Below, one piece after another: positions 1-7,823 of a stretch of 64,000 nucleotides of DNA. The notes under the pieces were generated by a model, which searched no databases, had not been told where the DNA came from, and saw only the letters and a program-made list of their open reading frames with translations. The stretch's first letter is position 1; every line of letters begins with the position of its first letter. A program made the position numbers and the translations under genes. The stretch is from Rhodococcus pseudokoreensis (lineage in GTDB: Bacteria > Actinomycetota > Actinomycetes > Mycobacteriales > Mycobacteriaceae): contig NZ_CP070619.1 of NCBI RefSeq assembly GCF_017068395.1, forward strand, positions 2,542,001 through 2,606,000. The letters are read 5' to 3'.

Positions 1-1
1 G

Positions 2-619
2 GAAGTGGTCGAGAAGCTGGGATACGGTCCGGACCAGGTGCACTTCGAGACCGTCGACTTCAACGACGCGCTGGCGGCCGGCGAGAAGGATTTCGACTTC
101 GCCATCGACCAGTTCACGATCGTCGACACCCGGCGTGAGACGGTCGATTTCAGTTCGCCGTATTACGCCGTCACGCAGTCGGTGCTGGCGCTGAAGAACT
201 CTCCCGCGGCGCGCGCCAAGTCGCTGGCCGATCTCGCGCCGTTCCGCCTCGGGGCGCAGGTGGGGTCCACGAGTTTCGACGCCATCGCGCAGACGGTGCA
301 GCCCCGCCAGGCACCGGTCAGTTTCGCCACCACCGACGACGCCAAGGCCGCCCTGGCCGCGGGCACCATCGACGCGCTGGTGGTGGACATCCCGACCGGG
401 TTTCAGATCACCGCCAACGAGGTGAAGGACAGCGTTCTCGTCGGTCAGTTCCCGCGTCCGAACGCCGTCACCGAATTCTTCGGTCTCGTGCTGGAGAAGA
501 ACAGCCCGCTCACGGCGTGCGTCTCCGCGGCCGTCGATTCCCTCTACGCCGACGGGACGCTGGACGCCCTTGCCGCCGAGTGGATCACCGACACCGGCGG
601 CGCGCACGTCCTCGATTGA
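2..619 (+). CDS. Family-3 extracellular solute-binding protein, C-terminal part (cut by window edge)
   Basis: The visible 205 residues are the C-terminal part of a periplasmic-type binding protein of the polar amino acid ABC transporter class (SBP_bac_3). Typical family elements are present: a run of 'DFAIDQFTIVDTRRETVDF' followed by 'SSPYYAV', which is the hinge-side signature, then the second-lobe segment 'RLGAQVGSTS' and a closing helix ending in 'LAAEWI'. The start codon, signal peptide and first lobe lie upstream of the window; the in-frame GTG at position 5 is not the real start. The ligand cannot be read from this fragment. Its TGA at 617-619 directly abuts the stop of the convergent SRPBCC gene, leaving no intergenic DNA. 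Transporter subunits, if any, would lie to the left. Confidence 0.85.
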   Translation, partial: EVVEKLGYGPDQVHFETVDFNDALAAGEKDFDFAIDQFTIVDTRRETVDFSSPYYAVTQSVLALKNSPAARAKSLADLAPFRLGAQVGSTSFDAIAQTVQPRQAPVSFATTDDAKAALAAGTIDALVVDIPTGFQITANEVKDSVLVGQFPRPNAVTEFFGLVLEKNSPLTACVSAAVDSLYADGTLDALAAEWITDTGGAHVLD

Positions 620-1051
620 TCAGGCGTACAGCTCGACGAACGTCTGCAGGGATTTCTCGATGTCGCCCTTCAGCGCCTTCGCGACACCCGAGCCGATGGG
701 GCCGAAGAGGGGTGCGCCACCGAGTTCGATGGTGAACGCCACCTCGGAGGCGTCGCCCTTCGCCTTGACGTCGAGCACCAGTCCGAGCTTCACGCCACCC
801 TTGCCGTCGCCCTTCAGGACGATGCGGTTGGGGGCGTCGTACTCCTTGATCGTCCACTTCACGCGGTTGCGGAGGCCCTTCACCGTGACGACGGAACTGA
901 GCTCGGTTCCAGCAGTGAGGGTCTCGGGCAGTTCGCCGCGCCAGCCGTCGTGGACCACGAACCACTTGTCGAAGTCCCGCAGATTCGAGGCCTTGTCCCA
1001 GGTGTCCTGGGGGCTGAGGGGAACGTCGGTCTTGACCGTGAGTTTCGCCAT
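620..1051 (-). CDS. SRPBCC-fold protein, Rv0910-family putative toxin
   Basis: A 143-residue START/Bet v1-like (SRPBCC) protein with the usual 'aPaelvWd' type N-terminus ('VPLSPQDTWDKASNLRDF'), an antiparallel-sheet core and a long C-terminal helix. It resembles the mycobacterial Rv0910 family, annotated as a type II toxin next to the Rv0909 antitoxin; toxicity is an annotation of the family, not something visible here. An Rv0909-like protein is found on the same strand but about 10 kb upstream (10804-10995), so the usual adjacent pair is split. The alternative reading is a lipid- or polyketide-binding SRPBCC protein unrelated to toxicity. ATG start at 1051; a 46-bp palindrome lies 17 bases upstream of the start. 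Confidence 0.75.
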   Translation of the reverse strand: MAKLTVKTDVPLSPQDTWDKASNLRDFDKWFVVHDGWRGELPETLTAGTELSSVVTVKGLRNRVKWTIKEYDAPNRIVLKGDGKGGVKLGLVLDVKAKGDASEVAFTIELGGAPLFGPIGSGVAKALKGDIEKSLQTFVELYA

Positions 1052-1067
1052 TGGGGCAGCCTAACGG

Positions 1068-1113
1068 CCCGTGAGTACTTGTTAACCGCGGGCGGTTAAC
1101 AAGTACTCACGGG
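1068..1113. repeat. 46-bp dispersed palindrome, copy 1
   Basis: Perfect inverted repeat with 22-bp arms (1068-1089 and 1092-1113) around a 2-base GG centre; the arm core is GTGAGTACTTGTTAACCGC. It sits between the 3' end of the acetate-type symporter gene and the start of the Rv0910-like gene, both on the minus strand. Two further copies occur at 28323 and 52859. There is no U-tract, so it is not a classical intrinsic terminator. It could fold into a long hairpin in RNA or act as a protein-binding site or a mobile repeat. Confidence 0.9.
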
Positions 1114-1125
1114 GCCGGAGGCCAG

Positions 1126-2760
1126 TTAGTGCGAGACGGCCTTCTCCACACCGACACCGGTGAGAGAGCGGACCTCCATCTCGGCCTGCTTGGCGGGATC
1201 CTCCGCCTTGCCGCGACCGACGTAGGTGCCGACGATGCCGAGCACGAACGCCAGCGGGATGGAGACGATGCCCGGGTTGGCGAGCGGGAAGAAGTCGAAG
1301 TCGGCGGTCGGGAACATCGACGACGGCTTACCGGACACGGCCGGGGAGAACACGATCAGCAGGAGGCAGCTGATCAGGCCGCCGTAGATGCTGAACAGGG
1401 CGCCGGTGGTGTTGAACTTCTTCCAGAACAGCGAGTACAGCAGCGTCGGCAGGTTGGCCGAGGCGGCCACCGCGAAGGCGAGCGCCACCAGGAACGCGAT
1501 GTTCTGGCCCATGGCGAGGATGCCGAGGACGATCGACACGAGACCGATCACGACGACCGTGATCCGGGAGACCCGCACCTGGGACTCTTCCGACGCGTTT
1601 CCACGCTTGATGACGCTGGCGTAGATGTCGTGGGCGAACGACGCCGACGCCGTGATCGCCAGCCCCGCCACCACGGCGAGGATGGTCGCGAACGCCACCG
1701 CGGAGATGATGGCGAGGAAGATGGTGCCGCCCAGTTCGAATGCGAGCAGCGGTGCCGCCGCGTTCTCCTTGCCGGGTGCGGCGAGGATGACGTCGGGGCC
1801 GACCATCTTGGCGGCGCCGTAGCCGAGGACGAGCGTGAACAGGTAGAACGCGCCGATCAGTCCGATCGCCCAGGTCACCGAGCGGCGGGCTTCCTTGGCG
1901 GTGGGAACGGTGTAGAACCGCATCAGCACGTGCGGCAGGCCCGCGGTGCCGAGGACCAGTGCGATGCCGAGCGAGATGAAGTCGAGCTTGCTCATCGCGC
2001 TGATGCCGTACTTGGCGCCGGGGGCGAGGATGTCGCGGCCCGCGATCGCCTCGTTCGTGGAGCCGGCGACCGTCGCCTGGGCGTCCGCGAGCAGCTGGGA
2101 GAAGTTGCCGCGCACCGCGAACAGGACGAGGAAGAACATGATGCCTGCGCCCGCGACCAGCAGCACCGCCTTGACCATCTGCACGTAGGTGGTGCCCTTC
2201 ATGCCGCCGACCAGCACGTAGACGATCATCAGCACACCGACGACCGCGACGACGATTGCCTGACCGACCTTGCCGTCGATGTTCAGCAGCAGTGCGACGA
2301 GCCCGCCTGCGCCCGCCATCTGCGCGAGCAGGTAGAACAGCGAGACCACCAGCGTGGACAGCGCCGCCGCCATCCGCACGGGACGCTGCTTGAGCCGGAA
2401 GCTCAGCACGTCCGCCATCGTGAACCGGCCGGTGTTGCGCAGCAGTTCCGCGACCAGCAGCAGCGCCACCAGCCAGGCGACGAGGAAGCCGACGGAGTAC
2501 AGGAAGCCGTCGTAGCCGTACACCGCGATGGCGCCGGCGATGCCGAGGAACGACGCCGCCGACAGGTAGTCGCCCGCGATGGCGAAACCGTTCTGCGGTC
2601 CGGAGAACTGGCCGCCGCCGGTGTAGAAGTCCGACGCCTTCTTGGTGGTGCGGCTCGCGCGGATCACGATGGTCATCGTGATCACGACGAACGCCACGAA
2701 GATGGCGATGTTGAGGAGCGGGTTGCCGACGTCGGTGGCTGCGGCGAGTGTGGTGATCAC
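1126..2760 (-). CDS. actP: Sodium:solute symporter, acetate/monocarboxylate permease (ActP/MctC type)
   Basis: A 544-residue membrane protein of the SSS family with about 13 hydrophobic segments. The N-terminal region carries the family's 'GDYLSAASFLGIAG' segment following 'ASDFYTGGG', and later 'GLPHVLMRFYTV', both characteristic of the cation/acetate permease branch. Corynebacterial MctC and E. coli ActP of this branch take up acetate, propionate or pyruvate at the cytoplasmic membrane. It starts with GTG at 2760, which overlaps the TGA of the upstream DUF485 gene by four bases (GTGA), so the two are translationally coupled. DUF485 partners are common upstream of actP genes. The exact carboxylate specificity cannot be read from sequence. 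Confidence 0.9.
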   Translation of the reverse strand: MITTLAAATDVGNPLLNIAIFVAFVVITMTIVIRASRTTKKASDFYTGGGQFSGPQNGFAIAGDYLSAASFLGIAGAIAVYGYDGFLYSVGFLVAWLVALLLVAELLRNTGRFTMADVLSFRLKQRPVRMAAALSTLVVSLFYLLAQMAGAGGLVALLLNIDGKVGQAIVVAVVGVLMIVYVLVGGMKGTTYVQMVKAVLLVAGAGIMFFLVLFAVRGNFSQLLADAQATVAGSTNEAIAGRDILAPGAKYGISAMSKLDFISLGIALVLGTAGLPHVLMRFYTVPTAKEARRSVTWAIGLIGAFYLFTLVLGYGAAKMVGPDVILAAPGKENAAAPLLAFELGGTIFLAIISAVAFATILAVVAGLAITASASFAHDIYASVIKRGNASEESQVRVSRITVVVIGLVSIVLGILAMGQNIAFLVALAFAVAASANLPTLLYSLFWKKFNTTGALFSIYGGLISCLLLIVFSPAVSGKPSSMFPTADFDFFPLANPGIVSIPLAFVLGIVGTYVGRGKAEDPAKQAEMEVRSLTGVGVEKAVSH

Positions 2761-3119
2761 TGGAGCGGTCCTTCCAGCTCGTCGCGGATCGCGGAGGAGC
2801 GGGGATCGAGTTCCCGGTTGGCGAATTTGACGTACAGCGCGGTGATCACGAACGTGGTCACGAACTGGCCGAGACCGAGGATGATGCCCAGGTTGACGTT
2901 GCCGATCACCTTGGTCGCCATGAACTCGGGGGCGTACGTGGCGAGCAGGACGTACGCCGCGTACCAGGTGAGGAAGAACGCCGTCATCGGGAAGACGAAA
3001 CTGCGCAGGCGGTGTCGCAACTCCTGGAACTCCGGGCTCGCCTGCATGTCTACGAAGGCTTGCGCATCAGGGGTGCGCCGCTTCTGCGGTGCGCCCTCAC
3101 TGAGGTCGGCTGTGGTCAC
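2757..3119 (-). CDS. DUF485 family small membrane protein, partner of the acetate-type symporter
   Basis: With GTG at 3119 as start the protein has 120 residues. That start is preceded by AAGGAG with a 6-base spacer, whereas the farther upstream in-frame ATG at 3179 has no such site and would add 20 residues. Two transmembrane helices are visible ('VFPMTAFFLTWYAAYVLLAT' and 'NLGIILGLGQFVTTFVITA'), followed by the conserved 'LYVKFANRELDP' of DUF485. Family members (YjcH of E. coli) are encoded beside ActP and are thought to assist or accompany it, with no proven activity. It overlaps the symporter start by four bases. Confidence 0.88.
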   Translation of the reverse strand: MTTADLSEGAPQKRRTPDAQAFVDMQASPEFQELRHRLRSFVFPMTAFFLTWYAAYVLLATYAPEFMATKVIGNVNLGIILGLGQFVTTFVITALYVKFANRELDPRSSAIRDELEGPLQ

Positions 3120-3286
3120 TGCAGACTCCTTGGTCGTGTGAAGTGAACTGAGTGCCGACGTTAGTGAGAGGTGAGTCACAGAAACAGGCTGTGGCGGCTG
3201 TCACACGGCGAGCTGCCGGACTGTGCGGCGAACGGTCACCCGACCGCGACAAGCGGCTCCGCCACCCGTGCGTGCGAAAGGAGTGC

Positions 3287-3310
3287 AGGGACTCATTAAC
3301 CACTCACGGG
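3287..3310. repeat. Possible decayed half of the dispersed palindrome
   Basis: The string GACTCATTAACCACTCACGG, continuing GGG, resembles the right arm of the 46-bp element (TTAAC then CTCACGGG) with about four to five bases missing in the middle. As in copy 3, the CCCGTGA in reverse orientation supplies the stop codon of the adjacent minus-strand gene (3304). The match is short and could be chance or a different related repeat. Confidence 0.3.
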
Positions 3311-5061
3311 GAGCGGAGCTCCCCCTCGCGGTCGGAGCCCACATCGAGCCGTTCGGGGGCGTGCATACGGGTGAAGATCCGGCTGAGGTCGACGGGGATG
3401 TGACGCTTTGTCGCCTTGCTGACCAGCACCATCGTGACGAAGGCCAGTGGGACGCTGACGGCCGCCGGGTAGGCGACCATCGCCGCGGGCCAGCCGTTCC
3501 AGACGTCGGCGGTGAGGCCGCCGAACACCGACACCCCGGCCGCGCACCCGGCGACGAGCCCGCCCGTCACCATCCCGGCACCGGCCCCGACCGCGGTGAG
3601 TCCACGCCACCAGATGCCGAGGACGAGCAGCGGGCAGAGGGTCGACGCCGCGACCGCGAACACCAGCCCCACCGTGCGCGACAGGTCCAGCGACGTCACC
3701 GCGAGCGACAGCGCGAGCGGCACAGCCCCGGCGAGGACGGCGGCGATCCGAAAGTCCCGGATCCGGCCGCGCAGGACGTCGGTGCTGAGTACCCCGGCGA
3801 TGCTGACGAGCAGGCCGGACGACGTGGACAGGAACGCGGCGATCGCCCCGGACGCGACGAGCGCGGCGAGGAGTTGCCCGGCCCACCCGGAGAAGACGGA
3901 GCCGGGCAGCAGCAGGACCGCGGCGTCGGATGTGCCGGTGATGAGCAGTTGCGGCACGTACAGCCGCGCGAACACCCCGAGCAGCGTCGGGAACAGGTAG
4001 AACACGCCGAGCAACCCGACCACGGCCAGCGATGTCAGCCGGGCGGCCCGCCCGTCGGGGTTGGTGTAGAACCGGACCAGCACGTGCGGCAGTCCGAGGG
4101 TGCCGAGGAAGGTGGCGAGGATCAGCGAGTACACCTGGTACATGGGGTGTTCGCCGCCGAATCCCCAGCCGGGGGCGATCCAGTCGGAGTTGTCGGCGGG
4201 TGCGCCGGCGACCACGGGTACGGGCGCCCCGGCTTCGAGGGTCATCGTCGTGCCCTCCCCGAGGTGGTGTTCGCCCGGTTCGAGCCGGACGTCACCGGTC
4301 GCCTCGACGCCGTCGATGGTCCCCGACCCGCCGACCGTCACCGGTTCGGACACCTGGACGACGACGTCGGTGGTGATGTCGACGGTGGTCTGCTCGCCGA
4401 CGGTGGGCGGTGCGGCGGCGCCCAGTTCGTGGTGATCGTTGAAGAAGTACACCGACAGCACGAGCGCCGGGATCGCGACCGCGGTGAGTTTCAGCCAGTA
4501 CTGGAACGCCTGGACGAACGTGATGGACCGCATGCCGCCGCCGACGACGTTGGCGATGACGATGACCCCGACGACGACGGCCCCGACCCAGCTGGGCACG
4601 CCGAGCAGGATGTTCAGGGTCAGTCCTGCACCCTGGAATTGCGGGACGAGGTACAGGGCGCAGACGGCGGCGACGACGAGCATCGCGAGGGTGCGGAGCC
4701 GGCGGGAGCCTAGCCGGAACTCGGCGAAGTCGGGCACCGTGTAGGCGCCGGACCGTCGCAGCGGTGCGGCGACGAACAGCAGCAGCCCGAGGTAGCCGGC
4801 GGTAAACCCGATCGGGTACCAGAGGGCGTCCGCGCCGTATTTCGCGATCAGGCCTGCGACGCCGAGAAAGGATGCGGCGGAAAGGTACTCGCCGGAGATG
4901 GCGGCGGCGTTCCACCGCGGTCCGACGCTGCGGGACGCGACGAGGAAGTCGGAGGTGGTGCGCGCCAACCGCACTCCGTAGATGCCGATGGCCACCGTCG
5001 CGACCGCGGCGGCCGCGAGACCGGCCAGGGTCAGCCAGGGAATGGGTTGGTCGGTGGGCAC
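3304..5061 (-). CDS. Second sodium:solute symporter with an extracytoplasmic insert
   Basis: A 585-residue SSS-family transporter clearly paralogous to the one at 1126-2760: it shares 'GEYLSAASFLGVAG' and 'GLPHVLVRFYTNPDG'. The likely substrate class is a short-chain carboxylate. A hydrophilic, Thr/Val-rich segment of about 100 residues (roughly 207-310, beginning after 'YFFNDHHELG' and ending near 'GFGGEHPMYQVYS') interrupts the membrane core between two helices, which the other symporter lacks. The start is GTG at 5061, seven bases downstream of the stop of a small membrane-protein gene, so it is the last gene of the LytS/LytTR operon. The linkage suggests that the two-component system senses or controls this transporter. 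Confidence 0.88.
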   Translation of the reverse strand: MPTDQPIPWLTLAGLAAAAVATVAIGIYGVRLARTTSDFLVASRSVGPRWNAAAISGEYLSAASFLGVAGLIAKYGADALWYPIGFTAGYLGLLLFVAAPLRRSGAYTVPDFAEFRLGSRRLRTLAMLVVAAVCALYLVPQFQGAGLTLNILLGVPSWVGAVVVGVIVIANVVGGGMRSITFVQAFQYWLKLTAVAIPALVLSVYFFNDHHELGAAAPPTVGEQTTVDITTDVVVQVSEPVTVGGSGTIDGVEATGDVRLEPGEHHLGEGTTMTLEAGAPVPVVAGAPADNSDWIAPGWGFGGEHPMYQVYSLILATFLGTLGLPHVLVRFYTNPDGRAARLTSLAVVGLLGVFYLFPTLLGVFARLYVPQLLITGTSDAAVLLLPGSVFSGWAGQLLAALVASGAIAAFLSTSSGLLVSIAGVLSTDVLRGRIRDFRIAAVLAGAVPLALSLAVTSLDLSRTVGLVFAVAASTLCPLLVLGIWWRGLTAVGAGAGMVTGGLVAGCAAGVSVFGGLTADVWNGWPAAMVAYPAAVSVPLAFVTMVLVSKATKRHIPVDLSRIFTRMHAPERLDVGSDREGELRSP

Positions 5062-5068
5062 GGGACGC

Positions 5069-5428
5069 TCAGTCGTCCACCAGGTCGGTGAATTCCTGCT
5101 CGTTGCGCTCGGCCTGCCGCACGTAGATCCAGCCGGTGGTCAGCAGCACCGGGTACACGAGCGCGCCGAGGACCACCCACGGCAGCCGGATTCCGAGCAC
5201 CGACACGTTCGACAGCGCCGGGAACAGGAACATCACGAGCGGCACCGCGCACAGCAGGCACGCCGCGAGAAGCGCCAGCCGGATCGCGAGCACGAGTTGG
5301 GTGCGGACGAGCCCGCGGATCATCGCGTCCCCGACCGCGGTCTGTTCCTGCACTTCGACGCGGGTGCGGACGATGCGCGCCCCGCGACGCTGGGCGAGGA
5401 CGACCCGCACCCGCTCGGGCGAACTCAT
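5069..5428 (-). CDS. Small two-helix membrane protein of the symporter operon
   Basis: A 119-residue protein starting at ATG 5428, which overlaps the stop of the LytTR regulator gene (ATGA). The N-terminal third is basic ('SSPERVRVVLAQRRGARIVRT'-like composition), followed by two hydrophobic segments ('LVLAIRLALLAACLLCAVPL' and 'LPWVVLGALVYPVLLTTGWI') and an acidic C-terminus 'EFTDLVDD'. In size, topology and position before an SSS gene it mirrors the DUF485 protein at 2757-3119, but I do not see the DUF485 signature clearly. A role as accessory subunit of the adjacent symporter is an inference from context. Confidence 0.8.
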   Translation of the reverse strand: MSSPERVRVVLAQRRGARIVRTRVEVQEQTAVGDAMIRGLVRTQLVLAIRLALLAACLLCAVPLVMFLFPALSNVSVLGIRLPWVVLGALVYPVLLTTGWIYVRQAERNEQEFTDLVDD

Positions 5429-6219
5429 CGCGTCGTCCACGTCTGTTTCGGCGCCCGCACCAGCCGGTCCTTGAGCATCCGGGTGTGCCTGCGGCTGACC
5501 GGCAGTTCGACGGGCGGGTGGTCGCCGTGCGCGCGGAGGCACACGACCAGTCCGGTGCCGACGGTCCGGATCCCGGTGACCCGCGGCAGCGCGACGAGGT
5601 ACGAGCGGTGCACCCGCAGGAACCCGGCGTCCGCCCAGCGCGTCTCCAGCGCCGAGATGGGGATGCGGACGAGATGCGAGCCGTCCGCGGTGTGCAGGCG
5701 CGCGTAGTCGCCGTCCGCTTCGACCCATTCGACGGAGGATCGGTGCACGAGGGTCGTGATGCCGCCGAGTTCGACCGGGATCACCTCGTCGGTGGGGGCG
5801 GGAGGCCCGGCGTCGAGGCGCCTGCGGCGGCCCTCGACGATGCGGCGCACGGACTCCGCCAGCCGCTCCTCGCGCAGCGGTTTGAGGAGGTAGTCCACGG
5901 CGCCGAGGTCGAAGGCGGCGACGGCCCGGTCGTCGTGGGCGGTCACGAACACCACCTGCGGCGGGGACGCGAAGTTCGCGAGGATGCCGGCCAGCTCGAG
6001 ACCGTCGAGTCCGGGCATGTTGATGTCGAGGAAGACGGCGTCGATGTCGCCGTCCCGGAGGATGCGCAGCGCCGTGGTGGCGTCGCCGGCGGTCCGGATG
6101 TCGCCGACCGCGTCCTGGGCGCGCAGCAGGAACGCCAACTCGTCGAGGGCGGGTTTCTCGTCGTCGACGGCCAGCACGGTGAGGGGTGCGTCCGGGGACC
6201 TGTCGTCAGTGTGGTTCAC
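5425..6219 (-). CDS. LytTR-family response regulator
   Basis: The 264-residue product has an N-terminal receiver domain (about 14-130) with all key residues: acidic pair D19/D20, phospho-acceptor D65 in 'FLDINMPGLDG', T93 and K113 in 'LLKP'. A linker follows and then a LytTR DNA-binding domain (about 155-260) with 'VEWVEADGDYARLHT' and 'FLRVHRSYLVAL'. Proteins of this class bind direct repeats upstream of target operons. The start is GTG at 6219; the kinase gene ends 33 bases upstream and the next gene overlaps its stop. Targets are probably the adjacent symporters, judged by linkage as in BtsSR/YpdAB-like carboxylate-sensing systems. Confidence 0.93.
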   Translation of the reverse strand: MNHTDDRSPDAPLTVLAVDDEKPALDELAFLLRAQDAVGDIRTAGDATTALRILRDGDIDAVFLDINMPGLDGLELAGILANFASPPQVVFVTAHDDRAVAAFDLGAVDYLLKPLREERLAESVRRIVEGRRRRLDAGPPAPTDEVIPVELGGITTLVHRSSVEWVEADGDYARLHTADGSHLVRIPISALETRWADAGFLRVHRSYLVALPRVTGIRTVGTGLVVCLRAHGDHPPVELPVSRRHTRMLKDRLVRAPKQTWTTR

Positions 6220-6252
6220 AACGACAGCAATCGTCGCACGGACGCTTCCCGT

Positions 6253-7461
6253 TCACGTCGAGATCCCCCGCCGGAACTTCGGGACGCGCATGCTCACCTT
6301 GGTGCCCGCGCCGGGCGCGGTCTCCACCACCAGTCCGTAGTCGTTGCCGAACGCGGCGCGCAGGCGGTCGTCGACGTTGGCGAGCCCGACGTGCGCCGCC
6401 TCCTTGACCCCGGAAGATTCGGCCACCGCGTCCAGCGACCCCGACCGCAGCAGTTCCGGGTCCATGCCGACGCCGTCGTCCTCGACGCTGATCACGCAGT
6501 CGGTGCCCTCGTCGGCGGCGACGATGCTGACGGTGCCGCCGTCCGGTTTGGCGGCGATGCCGTGCCGGACCGCGTTCTCGACCAGCGGTTGCAGCGCGAG
6601 GAACGGCAGCACCACGTTCAGCACCTCGGGCGCCACCTGCAATTTCACGGCGAGGGCGTCGCCGAACCGGGCACGCTCGAGGGTGAGGTACCGGTCGATG
6701 TTGCGCAGTTCGTCGGCCAGCTGGGTGAACTCCCCCGCCGACCGGAACGAGTACCGGGTGAAGTCGGCGAACTCGAGGATCAGTTCCCGGGCGCGGTCGG
6801 GGTCGGTGCGGACGAACGACGCCACCGTGTTCAGCGCGTTGTAGATGAAATGGGGGCTGATCTGCGCGCGCAGCGCCCGGACCTCGGCGCGGTCGAGGCG
6901 GGCGCGGGACGCGTCGAGGTCGGCGAGTTCGATCTGGCTGCACGCGTACCGGGCGACCTCGGTGACGGCGCCGAGCATGCCCGGTCCGGGGTCTTCGGTG
7001 GTGACGATGCCGAGCACACCGACCACGCCGGTGGCCTCGATGAGCAGCGGCTGGGCGATCAGCGCGCGGACGGCGTTGTCGCCCGCACCCCGGACGAGGC
7101 CGCCGTAGGCGACGAGCACCCGGCGTTCCCCGTCGACCGCGCGGGCCGCCGCGTCGCGTAGTTGTTCGGTCATCGCCTCGTGCGGTCCGCTCCACGCGAG
7201 CAGGTCACCGGCGGCGTCGAAGACGCCCAGCGCCTGCGCGCCGGTCAGCTGACGCAGATGCGGCGCGGCCTCGTCCGCCGACGTCTCGTCGAGCCCCCGC
7301 CGCAACGGGCGCGCCGCCAGCGACGCGGTGTGCAGGGTCGTGTGGACGGCCCGCTCGGTGGGGGTCGTCAACTCGCGCCGGGCGCGCAGCCACACGGCGG
7401 TGAACGTGACGAGGGGAACGAGGACGAGTAACGCCACCACGGCGACGACGGATCCCGTCAT
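6253..7461 (-). CDS. LytS-like sensor histidine kinase
   Basis: Start at ATG 7461, overlapping the TGA of the preceding gene (ATGA), giving 402 residues. There is one N-terminal membrane helix (about 3-22), a GAF-like region (about 65-190), then the HisKA_7TM/LytS-type His_kinase motif 'QISPHFIYNALNT' with the phospho-acceptor H204, followed by the ATPase elements 'LQPLVENAVRHGI' and 'VEDDGVGMD'. With a single helix rather than the 5TM-LYT domain, it belongs to the actinobacterial form of these kinases. It partners the LytTR regulator encoded 33 bases downstream. The signal is unknown; the linked symporter suggests a carboxylate. Confidence 0.9.
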   Translation of the reverse strand: MTGSVVAVVALLVLVPLVTFTAVWLRARRELTTPTERAVHTTLHTASLAARPLRRGLDETSADEAAPHLRQLTGAQALGVFDAAGDLLAWSGPHEAMTEQLRDAAARAVDGERRVLVAYGGLVRGAGDNAVRALIAQPLLIEATGVVGVLGIVTTEDPGPGMLGAVTEVARYACSQIELADLDASRARLDRAEVRALRAQISPHFIYNALNTVASFVRTDPDRARELILEFADFTRYSFRSAGEFTQLADELRNIDRYLTLERARFGDALAVKLQVAPEVLNVVLPFLALQPLVENAVRHGIAAKPDGGTVSIVAADEGTDCVISVEDDGVGMDPELLRSGSLDAVAESSGVKEAAHVGLANVDDRLRAAFGNDYGLVVETAPGAGTKVSMRVPKFRRGIST

Positions 7462-7823
7462 TCGCCGGTGTCCAGTCGGGCGATCAGGGTCTTCGGGGCG
7501 ACGGTGCGGTACGCGTCCTCGACGATGTCGGCGACGTCGTCCCAGTCCTGCGGGACGTCGAGGTACACCCCGATCCATCCGCGGCCCCCGACGTACGGCG
7601 GGACGAAGAACCGGCCGGGGTCGCGGTGCATCCAATCCTGTTGTGCGCCCGGCGGGGCCGCGGCCCAGAACGACACCCGGTCGTCGTGGTGCCGGTCGGC
7701 GAGGGTCGCGAACTGTGGTGCCTTGCGGACGAACCACGCCGGTTCGCCGTGACTGACCCGCTCCGTTGCCTCCGGCAGCGCGAGGCACAGCGCCCGCAGC
7801 CGTTCGAGGTCGGCTTTCTTCAC
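7458..7823 (-). CDS. MmcQ/YjbR-like protein
   Basis: A 121-residue protein, complete with GTG start at 7823 (GTGA overlap with the lipase stop). It shows the family pattern: N-terminal 'LERLRALCLALPEATERVSHG', 'FVRKAPQFATLADRHHD' in the middle, and 'GRGWIGVYLD' before the C-terminal helix ending in 'AYRTVAPKTLIA'. Family members adopt a CyaY-like or double-wing fold sometimes called DNA-binding, but no function is established. It is embedded in the operon between the lipase and histidine kinase genes with four-base overlaps on both sides, so it is co-translated; a functional link to carboxylate sensing is not evident. Confidence 0.85.
   Translation of the reverse strand: MKKADLERLRALCLALPEATERVSHGEPAWFVRKAPQFATLADRHHDDRVSFWAAAPPGAQQDWMHRDPGRFFVPPYVGGRGWIGVYLDVPQDWDDVADIVEDAYRTVAPKTLIARLDTGE

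Noticed and set aside
1129..3141. 670-codon open frame on the plus strand opposite the symporter and DUF485 genes
   Set aside because: Rich in Arg, His, Asp and Gly with no hydrophobic core or motif; it is the antisense shadow of two well-supported membrane protein genes.
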